In this document: one piece after another, positions 1 through 13,100 of the stretch
Position numbering within the stretch: position 1 is the stretch's first letter
Layout: every line of letters starts with the position of its first letter
Assembly (NCBI GenBank): GCA_030066475.1
Contig: JASJBO010000042.1
Location: forward strand, 1-33,207
Reading direction: 5' to 3'
DNA from: Myxococcota bacterium
Lineage (GTDB): Bacteria > Myxococcota_A > UBA9160 > PR03
Length of the DNA: 33,207 nucleotides
Program-made: the position numbers and the translations under genes
The notes under the pieces: model-generated
Seen by the model: the letters and a program-made list of their open reading frames with translations, nothing else
The model's database searches: none
What the model was told of the DNA's origin: nothing

Positions 1-1137
1 GCATCGATCGTGAGCGTCTGGGTCGCGACCTGCCCCGCGGCGTCGCGCGCGAGCGCCTCCAGCGGCAGGGCCGTGGCACCCGCGACCTCGGGGACCTGGA
101 TGCTGGCCGAGAGCGTGTCGCCGGCGACCGAGGCGACCAGCGCGCCGTCGAGACGGAGCTCCACGGCCACCACGTCCACGTCGTCGCTGGCCGCCACGTC
201 GACCTGGAGCGGCGTGTCCTCGATCACCGGCCCGCTCGGCTCGACGCTGAAGGTGTCGATGCTGGGGGGCACGTCGCCGACGATCGAGAGCGTGACCGGT
301 GCGGTGCTCGCCGTCCGACCGACGCCGTCCGTGACCCGCGCCTCCACGTCGACCGCGCTCGGCGCCACGCCGAGCGGCGCCGGGAAGGCGAGCTGGTACG
401 GCGCCTCGACGTCGATCCCGACGACGGCGCCGTCGATCAGGAACTCGACGAAGCGCACGTTCCGGTCGTCGGCGGCGTCGGCCTGGATCGTGAGCGTCGT
501 GCCCTCCACCACGCTGGCGCCGGCGCCGAAGCCCGAGAACGCCACGGTCGGGTCGTCGGCGTCGTCGAGCACGCTGACCTGCGCGGTGCTCTCGGCCGCG
601 TTCCCCGAGGCGTCCAGGGCCCGCGCCGTCAGCGCGACGGACCCCGAGATGCCGACCGGCACGTCCCAGTCGAACGTGTACGGCGGCGTCCCGTCGGTGG
701 CCAGCTCGCGGCCATCCGCGAGGAACACCACGCGCGGTGCGCCGGAGGCGTCGCTGGCGTCCGCTGCCAATCTCACGCGGCCGCCCTGGCCGAGCTGGGC
801 GCCGTCGACCGGCGCCGTCAGGGTCACGTCCGGCGCGATCGTGTCGGCCAGCTCTGCGCGCAGCAGAACGGGCCGCGCCGAGGCCCGGGCACCGCTGCCG
901 TCGACCACGTCCACGCCGACCGTGAAGCTGCCGCCCAGCGGCACGTCGCTCGGCACCGGCAGCCGCAGCGCGAACGGGCCGGGACCGCTCGCGCGCGCCA
1001 CGGCGCGCCCGTCGAGCCGGAACGTGGCGTGGCGGACCTCGCGCGTGTCGAGCGTCGCCACGCGCACCTCGAAGCGCGAGCCCTGAGCGAGCCCGGCGCC
1101 GTCGGGCGGCGCCAGGATCTCGACGTCGGGCGCCCCG
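1..1137 (-). repeat. Block of four Ig domains, continuing past the window edge
   Basis: Residues 9400-9777. Units at about 1137-832 ('APDVEILAPPDGAGLAQG'), 831-546 ('APDVTLTAPVDGAQLGQG'), 545-281 and 280-1. The last unit is nearly complete, ending 'ATQTLTID' at base 3. No stop codon, sorting signal or membrane segment has appeared, so the protein continues. Confidence 0.78.
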
Positions 1138-4100
1138 AACTCGTCGCCGATCGCGATCGACTGCAGCCCCGACGGACCCGCCGCGACGATCAGGTGCTCG
1201 CCGACCACGAGGCTCGACTCGGCGAGATCGGGCAGCGCGATCTCGCCCGCCAGCACCGGCGCGGCCGGGTCCGACACGTCCACCAGCACCACGCGCGGCC
1301 CGTCCGTGAGCGCCGCGAGGCCCCCGACGCGCTCGACGTGGGCCGGGCCGTTGAACGGCGCCGAAAGCTCCGCCACGAGCGCCGGCGCGTTCGGGTCGCG
1401 CACGTCGACCACCCGCAGCCCCGCGCTGCCCCAGGCCACGTAGGCGTAGTCGCCGAAGACGGTGACGTGCTCGGCGAGGGCGCCGTCGCCCGGCTCGAAC
1501 GCGCCGAGCTCGACCGGATCGGCCGGATCGGAGACGTCGAGGATGCGCAGCCCCGCCGGACCGGCCGTCACGTAGGCCCGGCCCTCGCGCACCGCGACGC
1601 CCGTGACGTCGGAGCCGACGTCGATGCCGCTCGCACGGATCGCCGGGTTGACCCACGAGACCGCGGGGTCGAGGATCGCGAGGCTCGTCCCGAACGCGAA
1701 GACCAGGCCGTCGGGCGCCACCGTCAGCCCGGTGACGCGGCCGAGGCTCGACACGATGTTGCGCGGACCAATGTTGAGACCCGGGGTGGCGCTCTCCAGC
1801 GCGGACCGTGCGTAGATGCGCAGCCCCGAGAAGCCGTCGGCCACGTACACCTGGCCCCGAACCATGGCGACGTCCGACGCGGAGCCCGGGGTGTCGACGT
1901 GGGTGGTCCGCGCGGGCACGCCGCGCGCCGGCAGCTCGACGATCTGCACGCCGGACGGCCCGCTCGCCACGTAGGCGAGGCCGTCGCCGGCATCGGCGAT
2001 GCGGCGCGCCACGCCCACCGGGTTGGTTTGGGCGGCGGGCGCGGCCGTCGCCGACCGTCCGCTCACCGGCACGACGGCAAAGCCGTCCGGCCCGAGCGCA
2101 GCCACCACGAACTCGGTGCCCGCGGCGACGTCGGTCGGCACGCCGTCGAGCAGCCGGATCGCCACGCGCTCGATCGCGCTCGTGCTCGTGCCGCGCAGCC
2201 AGGCCAGCCGCCGGTCGTCGGTGGCCACGATGGCGAGCCCGTCAGCGTACTCGAGCGCCACGCCGCCGCCGGTCGGGAACGACTCGCGCGGCACCAGCCC
2301 CGCGAGGTCGAGCCGCTGCAGCCGGTCGCCGGCGAGCACATAGACGTGGACGTCGCGCACGCGGACGCGCCGGATCGGCACGCCGAGATCGCGGGTGAAC
2401 ACGATCTGCGGGTCGCCCGGGTCGGTGAAGTCGACCAGTCGGGCGCCGCCCAGCCCGTCGGCGAGCACGAGTCGGCCGGGCCCGTCGAGGCCCAGATGGC
2501 GCGCGTCGGTGGTGGCGAGCTGCGCCACGCGGCGCGGCAGCGTCGGCTCGGTGATGTCCCAGAAGCCCAGACCCGCGGCGCCCTCCGCGGTCACCACCAC
2601 GTCGCCCAGCACCAGCAGGTCGAGGGCGTCGCCGAGCGTCGGCGCCCGGGCCAGCTCCGCCCCGCTCGCGGCGTCGAGCAGCGCGAGCCCGGCGGCGCCG
2701 TCCGCGACCCACGCGAGGTCGTCGAGCACCACGGCACGCCGCGCGTCGAGCGCACCGCCCAGCGTCCGCAGCAGCACCGGAGCCAACGGGTCGGCGGCGT
2801 CGTAGACCTCGATGCCGGCCGCTCCCGAGGCCAGGAAGACGGTCTCGTCCTCGACCCACACCCCGAGCGCGTCGCCGGCGCCGGCGAGCGGCGTCGGCAG
2901 GCCGATCACGCGACCGTCGAGCACGTCGAGGCGCCGTTCGACCGAGGTGGCATTGCCGGCGCGGTCGCGGGCCTCAGCGCGCACCCGGATCGCCGTGGCG
3001 CCGGGCGGGATGCGCAGGAAGGCGCGCTCGATGCCGCTGGCCGCGACCGAGCCGTCCACCTCGATCTCGACCCGGGTGGTCGCGACGCCCACGTCGTCGC
3101 TCGCCGCCACCGTGGCCTCGAGGCTCGAGCGCGCCGCGATCAGGTCGCTCTCGGGGTCCAGGGCCAGACTCAGCGTCGGGTCGATCGTGTCGTCCGTGAC
3201 GCTCACCGTGATCGACGCCGGCAGGCTCGCGTTGCCGCCGTCGTCCACCGCGACCGCGCGCACCTCGATCGGCGTGAAGCCGTCGACGACCGGCAGCTCG
3301 AGCTCGGCCGCGTAGGGAGGCGCGGACACGCTCGCAACGTGCAGACCCGCCAGCGCGAAGTCCACGCGGGCGACGCTGCCGTCGGGATCGCTGGCGTCGA
3401 CCTCCACCACCAGCCGGCGCCCCTCGATCTCGGGGGTGCCGTCCGCCGGCGCCACGATCGCCACCGTCGGCGGCGCCGGGCTGGTGTCGCCGACCACGGG
3501 GACCGCGCGCTCGAGCACCGCCGACGCGTTCCCGGCGGCGTCGGTCGCGACGGCCGACAGCAGGACGCTGCCCGCCGCCCCGGGTGCCGTCACGGCGAAG
3601 CGGAACGGCCGGTCCGTGGCGGCCGGGATCGGCGTGCCGCCGACCGAGAGCACCACCTCGGACACGCCGGAGGGATCGACCACGCGCACGGTGTAGTCGG
3701 CCGTCTCGTCGGTGAAGAGCGCAGCCGGACCGTCGATCGCGAGCGGCGTCGGGCCGGCCGCGTCGACTGCCACGGTGAGCGTCGCGTCGTCGCTGGCGAG
3801 CTGGCCGCTCTGGTCGCGCGCCACGGCGGAGAGCACGACGTCCGTGCCGAGCGCGAGGGCCGGATCCAGCACCACGGTGGCGCGGTGCGGAGCCGACGCC
3901 GAGGCCGCCAGCGGCACGCCGTCGACGAGGAAGTCGACGCCCGCCGCCGTGTCGTCGCCCACCAGCGCCTCGAGCGCGACCGCGGCCCCGGGCGCCGCCG
4001 TCGTGGGAGCGACCAGGGTGACCAAGGGCGCCGTCGGTCCGGCCGCGAGATCGAAGCGGCGCACGCCCTCCCCGTCTCCGACGAAGAGGCGCTCCGCGTC

Positions 4101-7100
4101 GAGCAGCAGCGTCCGGCCTGCGATCTGCGGGAACCAGCCGACCCGTACGGGCGCGCTCGGATCGCTCGCATCGTAGACGTCGAGACCCGCCGGCCCCAGG
4201 GCGAGCAGCCGGTCTCCCGCCCACGCGACCGCGTCCACCGCGCGACCGGCGAGCTGGGCGTCGAACACGAGCTCGCCACTCGCCACGCGATAGGTGGCGA
4301 CACCCTCGTCGCCGAGCGCGAGCGCCACGCGATCGAGCGACGCAGCCGCCGCCACGGGCGCGCCCGGCGGCGCCGGCGCGGACAGCAGCAGCGGCTGGCG
4401 CCGGTCCGCCACGTCGAACAGGGCCACGCCCTCCGCGCCCGCGGCCACCAGCCAGTCGCCCGAGAGCGCGAGGGCTGCCGTCGTCGAAGGCAGCGGCTGC
4501 GCCGGCAGCTCCACCGGGGCCGCCGGCAGCCGCAGATCGACGACTCGCAGCACCGCGCCGTCGAGCAGGTAGGCGACCGGGCCGTCGGCAGCGACCGCGC
4601 GCACCGCCTCGCGTGCGGCCACCGTGGCGAGCGCACCCGCCGTCGGCGACAGGACGGCGAGTCCGTCGGCCCCGTCGGCGGCGAGCACGAGCCCGGCCGC
4701 CGTCACGACGTCGAGGGGCGCGACGTTGCCGGGCGGGACGGACAGCGGCGCGAGCGTCTCGTCGAGCTCGGCCAGCGGGGCGGCACCCGAGGCCGCGAAC
4801 ACCCGGCCGTCGAGGCGCGCGAGCCGCAGCGCCCCGGCGCCGAGCGCGCTCTCCGCGACCGCCGCCGGGTCGGCGAGGAACGGATCCACGCCCAGGCTGC
4901 GATCGGTGCGGGCCTCGTTGCCGGCCGCGTCGAGCGCCCGCGCCGCGACGTCGAGCGCGCTCGCGTCGACCGGAATCGCGGCCTCGAGCGGTGCGCCGAG
5001 CGCGCCGCTCGCCAGCACGTCGCCGCCGGGCGTCGTCGCCCGCACCGTGACGTCGCCGGCACTCGCGTCGGTGGCCGTGCCGAAGGCGATCAGGGTAGAG
5101 CCGGCGAGCAGCCGCGGCGCGTCGGGCTCCAGCGCCAGGTCGGGCAGGAGCGGGGCGACGGCGTCTTCGAGCACCCGGACATCGATCGTGTCCGACGTGC
5201 TGTTGCCCGCCGCGTCGAAGGCGGTAGCGGTCACCGCGACGTCGATTCGGTCGGCGGCGACCAGCGGTGCCCGCGCGTCGAAGGCGTAGGGCGGTGCCGA
5301 GCGCGTGCCGACCGGCACGCCGTCGACCAGCAGGCTCACCCGGTCGAGCTGGCGCTCGTCGGAGGCCACCACCTCGACGGCGAACGCCTCGCCCTCGACG
5401 AAGGAGGTGGCGGGCGCCGGCGACACGACCCGGACCTGGGGCGCCCCGTCGTCGAAGGCGATCGTCGCATCGACGGGCGTCGCGCTGCCCGCGTTGCCGA
5501 GCCCGTCCACGGCCTCCGCCTCCACCCGCAGCGGCGTGTCGGCGCCGACGTCGGGCAGCGGCACCGACAGGCGGTACGGCGGCTGGGCGAGGGTGCTCTG
5601 GGCGAGCAGCGTCCCGTCCACCACGACCCGCAGGGTCACCGAGGCCACGTCGACGTTGTCGGTGGCGGCCACCCGCACGTCCAGCAGCGACTGCTCCACG
5701 ACGACCTCACCCGACTGCGGGCGCGTGATGGCGACGTCGGGCGCGGAGGCGTCGGTCGCGACGCTGAGCGCGACGGTGTCGAGCGCGGTCTGGCCGGCTG
5801 CGTCGAAGGCGCGCACGCCGATCACGTGGCTGCCGCTGGCCGGAGCCGGCAGCGGAAGCCGCGTCGTGAAGCTCGCGACGCCGCCCGCGGGCGCGCCGGC
5901 GAGCGCGTCGACCACGCGCAGGTCGGCCGGATCCTCGCCGGTGAGCAGCTCGACGCGGGTCACCGCGTCGTCGTCGGCCACGTCGGCCGTGACGTCGACG
6001 AAGACGCCCTCTTCGAAGGCGGCCCCGTCGCCCGGCGCGGTGATCTGCACGGTGGGCGCGAGGTCGGGCACCACGAAGGTCAGCACCCGCAGCTCGGCCG
6101 TGGCGGTGTTGCCGCTGCGGTCCCGGGCGGTCAGCGTGAAGGTGACTTCGCCGGCCGTGCTCGGCAGCAGCTCGTCGAAGCGATGGGGCGGCGAGTAGCG
6201 GTAGCGCGCGGCGAGCGGCGCGTCGCTGCGCCGGAGCTCCACCCAGTCGAGGATCAGGTTGTCGGCGCCGTTCGCCTCGAGGCGGAACACCGTGCCCGCC
6301 TCGCGGTCGATGGGCGTCGGGGCGAGCGGCAGCGGCGTCCCGTCGAGCTCGGTCGGCGCGAGCGTGGGAGCCAGCGTGTCGACCGTGGTGAAGTCGCGGG
6401 TCTGCGGAACGCCCACGATCGGATTGCCGACCAGGTCCGTGATGCCGGCGTCGACCTCGATGCGGAACGACTCGCCGGCGGGCAGCGGCGCATCGGGGGT
6501 GAAGACGAGGCCGCTGCCCACCTCGTCGTACACGCCCGGCAGCACCTCGTCGCTCGCTACCCGGATCACGCGCAGGGCGTCGTCCGGGGTCGCCGGGAGC
6601 CGCACCGGCTCGCTGAAGGTCGCGGTCACCGTCGCGGTGGGCGCCACGTCGCGCGCCCCGTCGGCCGGGGTCGTGCCGACCAGGGTGGGCGCGCTCGTGT
6701 CCTCGCGGAACAGCGCCAGGTCGAGCGCCAGGCTCGCACCGTCGGGCGCGACCAGCAACAGCGGCACCCCGCCCGGGTCGCCGGCGGGCGCGTCGAAGGC
6801 AAGCAGATCGGGCGCCGCGGCGCGCAGCGGCGTGGCGATCCCGCCGGCCTCGAGGCGCACGCCCAGGTCGAGTCCGTCGCCGGCGACCGTCACCACCACC
6901 CCGCCCTCGACCGGAACGATGGCGGGGTCGACCACGACTCCGTCAGGAGCGGGGAGCGGCTTCAGGTAGGCGAAGCCGGCCAGGCGGTCGTCGGCGAGCC
7001 CGCTCGGGTTCTCGACGCGCACCGCCGCCACGCCGGCGGCGGCGAGCGGGGGCACGCTGCCCGACAGGGTCACGGTGCCGTCCCCGTGGTCCACGGCGCC

Positions 7101-10100
7101 CGCGGACCCGACCGGCACCCCGGCCACGAGCAGCGTGGCGGCGGGATCGGCGTCGCGGACGACGACGTCGATGGCGGTGGCCGCGCCCACCGTCCCGAAG
7201 CCGGGCGACACCGACAGGATCTCGGGCCTCGCGCCCGCCGGCGGTCCGCGCAGGCGCAGCACCAGGCCGGACCGAAGCTCGTCGCCGGCCAGCGCCGGAT
7301 CGTCGCCGAGCGCCACCACGAGATCCGCCTCGTCGCCCTCGGCGAGCGCCAGCAACGACACCTGCGCTGCCGCGCTCAACGCACTGTCCAGCACGCTGCC
7401 GTCCGAGGCCGCCCGCAGCTCGAGCAGCGAGGCGTTCACCGGGATCGGCTGCGACAGCGTGATCCGCACCGCATCGACGTCGGCGCGCGCGTCCGTCACG
7501 TTCAGGACCGGCTGGACGACGATCTCCAGCGCGCCGGCGGCCGCGAACAGGCTGTCGCCGTCGAGACGCAGCGCGGTCGGCGGGCGGGCGGTGGCGAAGC
7601 GCGCGAGCGCACGCGGCTGCGCGGCGTCGCTGGCGTCGACCAGCGCGACGCCCTGTGCATCGGCGCCGACGGCGAGCGCGCCCTGGACGTCGGCAGCCCC
7701 CCAGTCGCCCGACAGCCGCCCCAGCTCGCTGGGCCGATCGGGATCCGAGAGGTCGAGCAGCACCAGCCCGCTCGAAGTGGCCAGGGCCCCGCGCGCCCCG
7801 GAGAGGGCCAGATCCCGGATCCGGCCGCCGGGCGCGAGCTGGCCGAGCAGGCCCAGGTCGGGCTCGCGGAGGTCGCGCACCTCGATGCGGTCCGCCCCGC
7901 CCTCGCGCAGCACGAGGTAGGCGCGCCCGTCGCTCACGAACACGCGCTCGAGCGTTCCCGCCGGCGGGGAGAAGCCGCCGACGATCGGGAACTCCGGCAC
8001 CGCCAGCCGCACCAGCACCAGCGCGTCGTCCACCACCAGCAGGCCCAGATCCTCGCTGGCCGCGACGTCGGTGACCTCGGCGTCGAGCGGAAGCTCGAGC
8101 CGACCCAGGTTCGCGAGCGTCCCGGTGTCGGTGGCGTCGACCGCGTACGCGGACCCGCCCGACACCGCCAGCACCAGGCGTTGCCCGTCGACCGTCGTGG
8201 CGGCGACGGCAGTCGTCTCTCCCGGTAGCGCCAGCTCGCTCTCGACCTGCGGGTTGGCCGCATCGATCACGGTCACGGCCTGGAGATCCTGGCTGCCGCC
8301 CGCCACGAACAGCACGTTGCCTTCGCGAGCCAGGTCGACCGCGTCGTCGAAGTCCACGCGCGCCCGCGTCACGAGCTGCAGGTCGAGGGTGACCTCGTTG
8401 CTGCGCAGGTCTCCGGTGTCGCCCGGCGTCACCGCGGCGACGGAGACGGCTCCGAGCAGCGAGCCGTCGGGCGGCAGGAAGCGCAGCTCGCCGCTCCCGA
8501 GCAGCGCCGTGATCTCCGCCTGCTGGCCGCCGACCTCGACCGTCGTGCCGGGGAAGAAGCCCTGCCCGCGCAGGGTCACGGCCGAACCGCCGCGGTAGCG
8601 CTCGCGGTCCGGGGTGATCTGGGTGATGCGCGGCGCGGGAACCACGTTGTACGCGCCGATCTGCACACCGGCCAGGCCGCCCGGATTCACCACCCGGATC
8701 GCCAGCGGCCGCACGTCGCCGTCCTGGAACTGCGGCAGCGCGGGCGCAACGATCCGGACGGTCTCGCCGTCGTCGCCCACCTCGAGCACGATGGCCTCGG
8801 CCCCGCCCAGGAACACCCGCGCGCCCGGCTGGAAGCCGCGACCCACCACCAGGAGCTCGTCGCCGCCGCTGAACACGCCGAAGGGCGGCTCCACGCGCTC
8901 GATCTGCGGGGTCTGGGCGCCCGGCAGGTCGGCGGTCTCGAAGCGACTCGTGAACGGCGCCAGCAGCGCGTCGCCGCGCAGGTCGATCACGCCCTGCGTC
9001 ACGTGCAGCCGGTAGCCCCGACCGGGCGCGAGCAGAGCGTCCGGCGCCAGCGCGATGCGCGTGCCGAGGCTGGTGGGCTCGCTCTCGAGCGACGCCGCCA
9101 CCACCGGGCCGTCCTCGACCGCGAGGCCGTCACCGTCGAGGTCGACCAGCTCCGTCAGGAACACGTTCGTCGGCACGACCGTCGCGGGGTTCACGAAGCC
9201 GGTGAGGTCGACCACGATCTGGGCGTCCTGCGCCACGCGGGTGCGATCCGCCGGCTCCACCGCCGCCACGTTCACGCCGTCGAGGTTCAGGATCACGAGC
9301 GTGCCGGCTCCGCCCGCGGCGCCGCCCGCCACGATCGTGTTGCCCTCGGCGTCCACCGAGAGCACCTCGCCGTCGCTGGCGGCGAAGTCGATGCGCTCGG
9401 GGGCATCGCGGTCCGAGATGTCGAACACCTGGAGCCCGTCGTCGCCGGACGCGACGAACGCCAGCGAGCCCACCACCGCGACGTCGTTGGCGGCCACCAC
9501 CCCGTCGTCGTCCACGTCCTCGGGTCCGATGAAGCCGCGCGGGATGAAGAGCTGCTCGGCGCTCGCATCAAAGACCTGCACCACGCCGCCCGCGCCCTCG
9601 GCGACCGCCACCTCGGCGCCCTCCACCACCAGCTTGCGGCCGGGGCCGGCGAGCTCGATCGAGGCCACCACCGGGAACGCCGGATCGGTCAGGTCGATCC
9701 GCTCCAGGAAGTGCCGCCCGCCCGCCGTCTCGACCGTCACGAAGGCAGCGGTCGCGCTCGCGCCGAGCGCCAGCGGGGTGCCGTCGAGCCCGACCGTGTT
9801 GAGCCGCAGCGCGTTGTCGAAGAGCGCGGTCGTGAACACCACGATGCCCTCCGAGACGTCGGCCGCCAGCACCAGGTCGTCCACCACGGCCACGCCGTTC
9901 ACCCGGTCGTCGGTGCCGAGCCCGGTCGAGAGCGCCAGGTCGATCACCGGCCGGGCCGGCAGCGAGACGTCGACCGCCACGATGCCGTCGTCCGTCGCGG
10001 CCAGCAGCACGTCGTCCCCGAGCCGCGCCAAGTCGTGCACGTCGAGCCCGAACGACGAGAGCCGGATCTGGCCCTCGAAGCCCTCCTCGTCGCTGATGAT

Positions 10101-13100
10101 GTTCGGGAACACCGGGTCGGAGATGTCGAGCACCGAGAACGTCTCGCGCGGCCCCTGGCGCGAGCCGGCGAAGCTCACGTCCCCGTCGACGATCAGCGAC
10201 GCCACCGGACCGAAGTCCGCCTGTACCGAGCCCGTGATCGGCACGCTGTAGGTGTACGCATCGAAGAGCGTGGCGCGCATCAGCGGGTCGTCGCCGAGCC
10301 GGACCTGGACGTCCGCCTTCACCAGGCCCCCGGCCGGCACCGACGGCGTGCGCGCCGTGAGCCGCGTGGTCGAGAGCACCGTCACGTTGCCGGCCTCGAA
10401 GAACTCGTTCACGTCCTCGTCGCCGAAGAACACGCGCACGCCGGGGCGGAAGCCGCGCCCGAAGATCGTGACGGTCTGGCCGCCGCGCGCCGGCCCGCGC
10501 GCCGGCGTGATCGTCTCGGCGCCGAGGCTCGGCAGGTACACGAACGCGCCAGCGCGCGAGTCCGCCAGGCCCAGCGCGTTGGTCACGGTGAGCGTGGCGA
10601 CGCCTGGGTCGTTGGTCGCGAGCGGCGGGGCCGCAAAGCTGAACGCGTGGAGATCGTTCCCCTCGGCGTCCTGGCCGATCACCACGGGCGCGCTGGTCAC
10701 CACCGCCTGGCCGCCCAGCGTGACCGCGATCGGCTCCTCGAGCCCGGTGGCCGTCACCGCGACGTCGGTGCCGCCGCTCACCGGCCCGAAGCGCGGGCCG
10801 CTGTCGACGATGCGCGGCGGCCGGGCGGCGGGATCCAGCGCGGTGCGGAAGCTCGTCACGAAGTCGGCGGCGAGCGGGAGCGTCGTGATGTCGGTGACCG
10901 CGGTCGAGACGCGCAGCGTGTACTCGGTATCCGGATCGAGCGGCGCCGTGGGCGTGAAGACCAGCTGGCTCCCGAACGTGGTGAACACGACCGGGATCAG
11001 CCCGTCGGCGAGCACCGCGTCCACCGTCTCTCCGAGCTCCGAGACCAGGGTGACGGCGGCCGGCGTCGCGGTGTCGGGCTTCAGCGGCCGCGAGAAGTCC
11101 ACGACGATCGAGCTGGTGACCGGGGCCTCCGAGCCGGCGGCGGGCTCGACGCCGGTCACGTTGAGCAGCGGCACGTTGACCAGCTCGACGTTGGCGCCCG
11201 CGACGAAGGCGGTGCTCCCGACCAGGTCGATGCCCGACAGGACGTCGGCCGGTGTGGCGAAGAAGACCTCCTCGGGACGCGCGTCGGGATCCGCCGCGGA
11301 CGGATCGGCAAACCCGCCCACGTCGAGCACCACCAGCTTGTCGTCGACGGTCACGAAGGCGAAGCCGCCCACCACGCGCAGGTGCGGCGCCCCCGCGGCC
11401 GAGGAGGCCGAGAGCGAAGCGGGCTGACCGAGCAGCTCCCCGGTCTGCGCATCGAGCACGAGCAGCGCCAGGTCGCCGGCCAGCCGCCCGAGCAGGTAGA
11501 CGACGTCGCCGACCACCTCGAGGTCGAGCGGCTCGGCGGGCAGGATCACGTCGGCGATCCGCGCCAGCCGCGGCGTGGAGAGGTCGAAGCGCTGGAGGAG
11601 CCCCCCGTCCGGCAGCGAGTCGTTCTGCACCGCCACCCATGCCTCGCCGCCCACCACGCGAACGGCGCGCGCCCGACCATCGGTGGCCGCCTGGTCGACC
11701 ACGAAGGGGTTCGCCGGGTCGCTGGCATCGACCACCAGCACGCCCTGGCCGTCCGCGCTGACCAGCACGATGTCGCCGAGCGGCGCCACGCTGCGCACCG
11801 TGCTCGCGATCTCGACCCGCCCCAGCGACACCGGACGCTCGGGAATCCGCACGTCGAAGATCTCGAGCCCGTTGGCGGACGCCGAGGCGACGTACAGCAG
11901 ATCGCCCACCGCTCGCAGGTCCAGCGCCTTGCGCGGCGGGTAGTACGGCAGGTCGATGGCCAGCGGCGACGGCGGCAGGTCGTACGAGAAGACGCCGATC
12001 GACACGAGGGCGCCGCCCGGGTTGGCGATCAGCACCTCGGCCAGCCCGGGCCGATCGGCGCGCGGCGCGAGCACCGTGAGCTCCCGCGGCGTCTGGACGT
12101 CGAGCGCCACGCCGTCGACCTCGCCCGACACCTCGTCGAAGACGTCACCGCGGAACACCACCCGCGCGCCGGGGGCGAACGTGTCGCCGTCCGCCCCGAT
12201 CGTGAGCTCGGTGCCGCCGAGCCGCGGACCGAAGTCCGGTCCCAGGCTCAGCGCCACGTCGGCGAGCGCCTCGAGGAAGAGCACGCTGCCGAACGACACG
12301 TCCTCGAAGCCGCCCGGATTCGCCACCGCGATCGGCAGGCTGCCGGTGCCCGCGGCGAGCGGCACCTCCACCTCCAGGGTGGTGGCGTCGACGAAGGCGA
12401 CGCTGGCGGGCGCGGCGCCGATCGTGACCTGCGCCGCGGGGTCGAAGTCGGCGCCGACGATCGTCAGCGTCTCGCCCGCGCTCGCGAACGGCGGGCTCAC
12501 GCCCAGGATGCGCGGGCGCACCGCGCCGGCGGCCGCCGTCCGGAACGGCGCGACGAACGGCACCAGCATGGCGGCGCCCTTGCGATCCGTGACGGCGCCC
12601 GTCACCACGAAGCGGTAGTCGCTCTCCGGGTCCAGCGACGCCTCGGGCGCGACGGTCCAGAAGCGGGTCGTGGCGTCGGGGTCGCCGCGGTCGAGCGGGG
12701 CGCCGGGCAGGCCCAGGGCCAGGCTGGTCGCGACCGCCGAGCCGTCGGACGCGCGCTCGAGGAAGACGCTCGTGGCGTCGATCGAGCCGAGGTTCACGTC
12801 GCGGTTGAACTCGAGCGTGAAGACCGGATCCACCGACACCAGGCTGTCGCGCGGCGGATCGAGGCTGGCGACGTTCGTGAACGGCGTCGCCAGGGTCGTG
12901 AGCCCGTCCGAGCCGCTGGCCACGACCGCCACGTCGCGCACCACCGCGGTGTGGTTGGCGAACTCGCGATTGCCCGCCGACAGCGGCAGCGGGTCGTCGG
13001 GATCGGTGACGTCGAAGACCTGCACGCCGCCGTCCTCGGCCGCGACGAACGCCAGGTTGCCGCGCACCTCGATCGCCACGGGGCGACCGGGGTTGCGCAC

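Noticed and set aside
1029..8228. 2,399-codon open frame on the plus strand, with similar ones at 9003-13247, 15618-25058, 25272-27998 and 29626-31452
   Set aside because: They are in antisense register with the minus-strand genes. Their products are arginine-, histidine- and aspartate-rich without domain patterns, while the minus frame gives clear Ig, LVIVD and TIG sequence.
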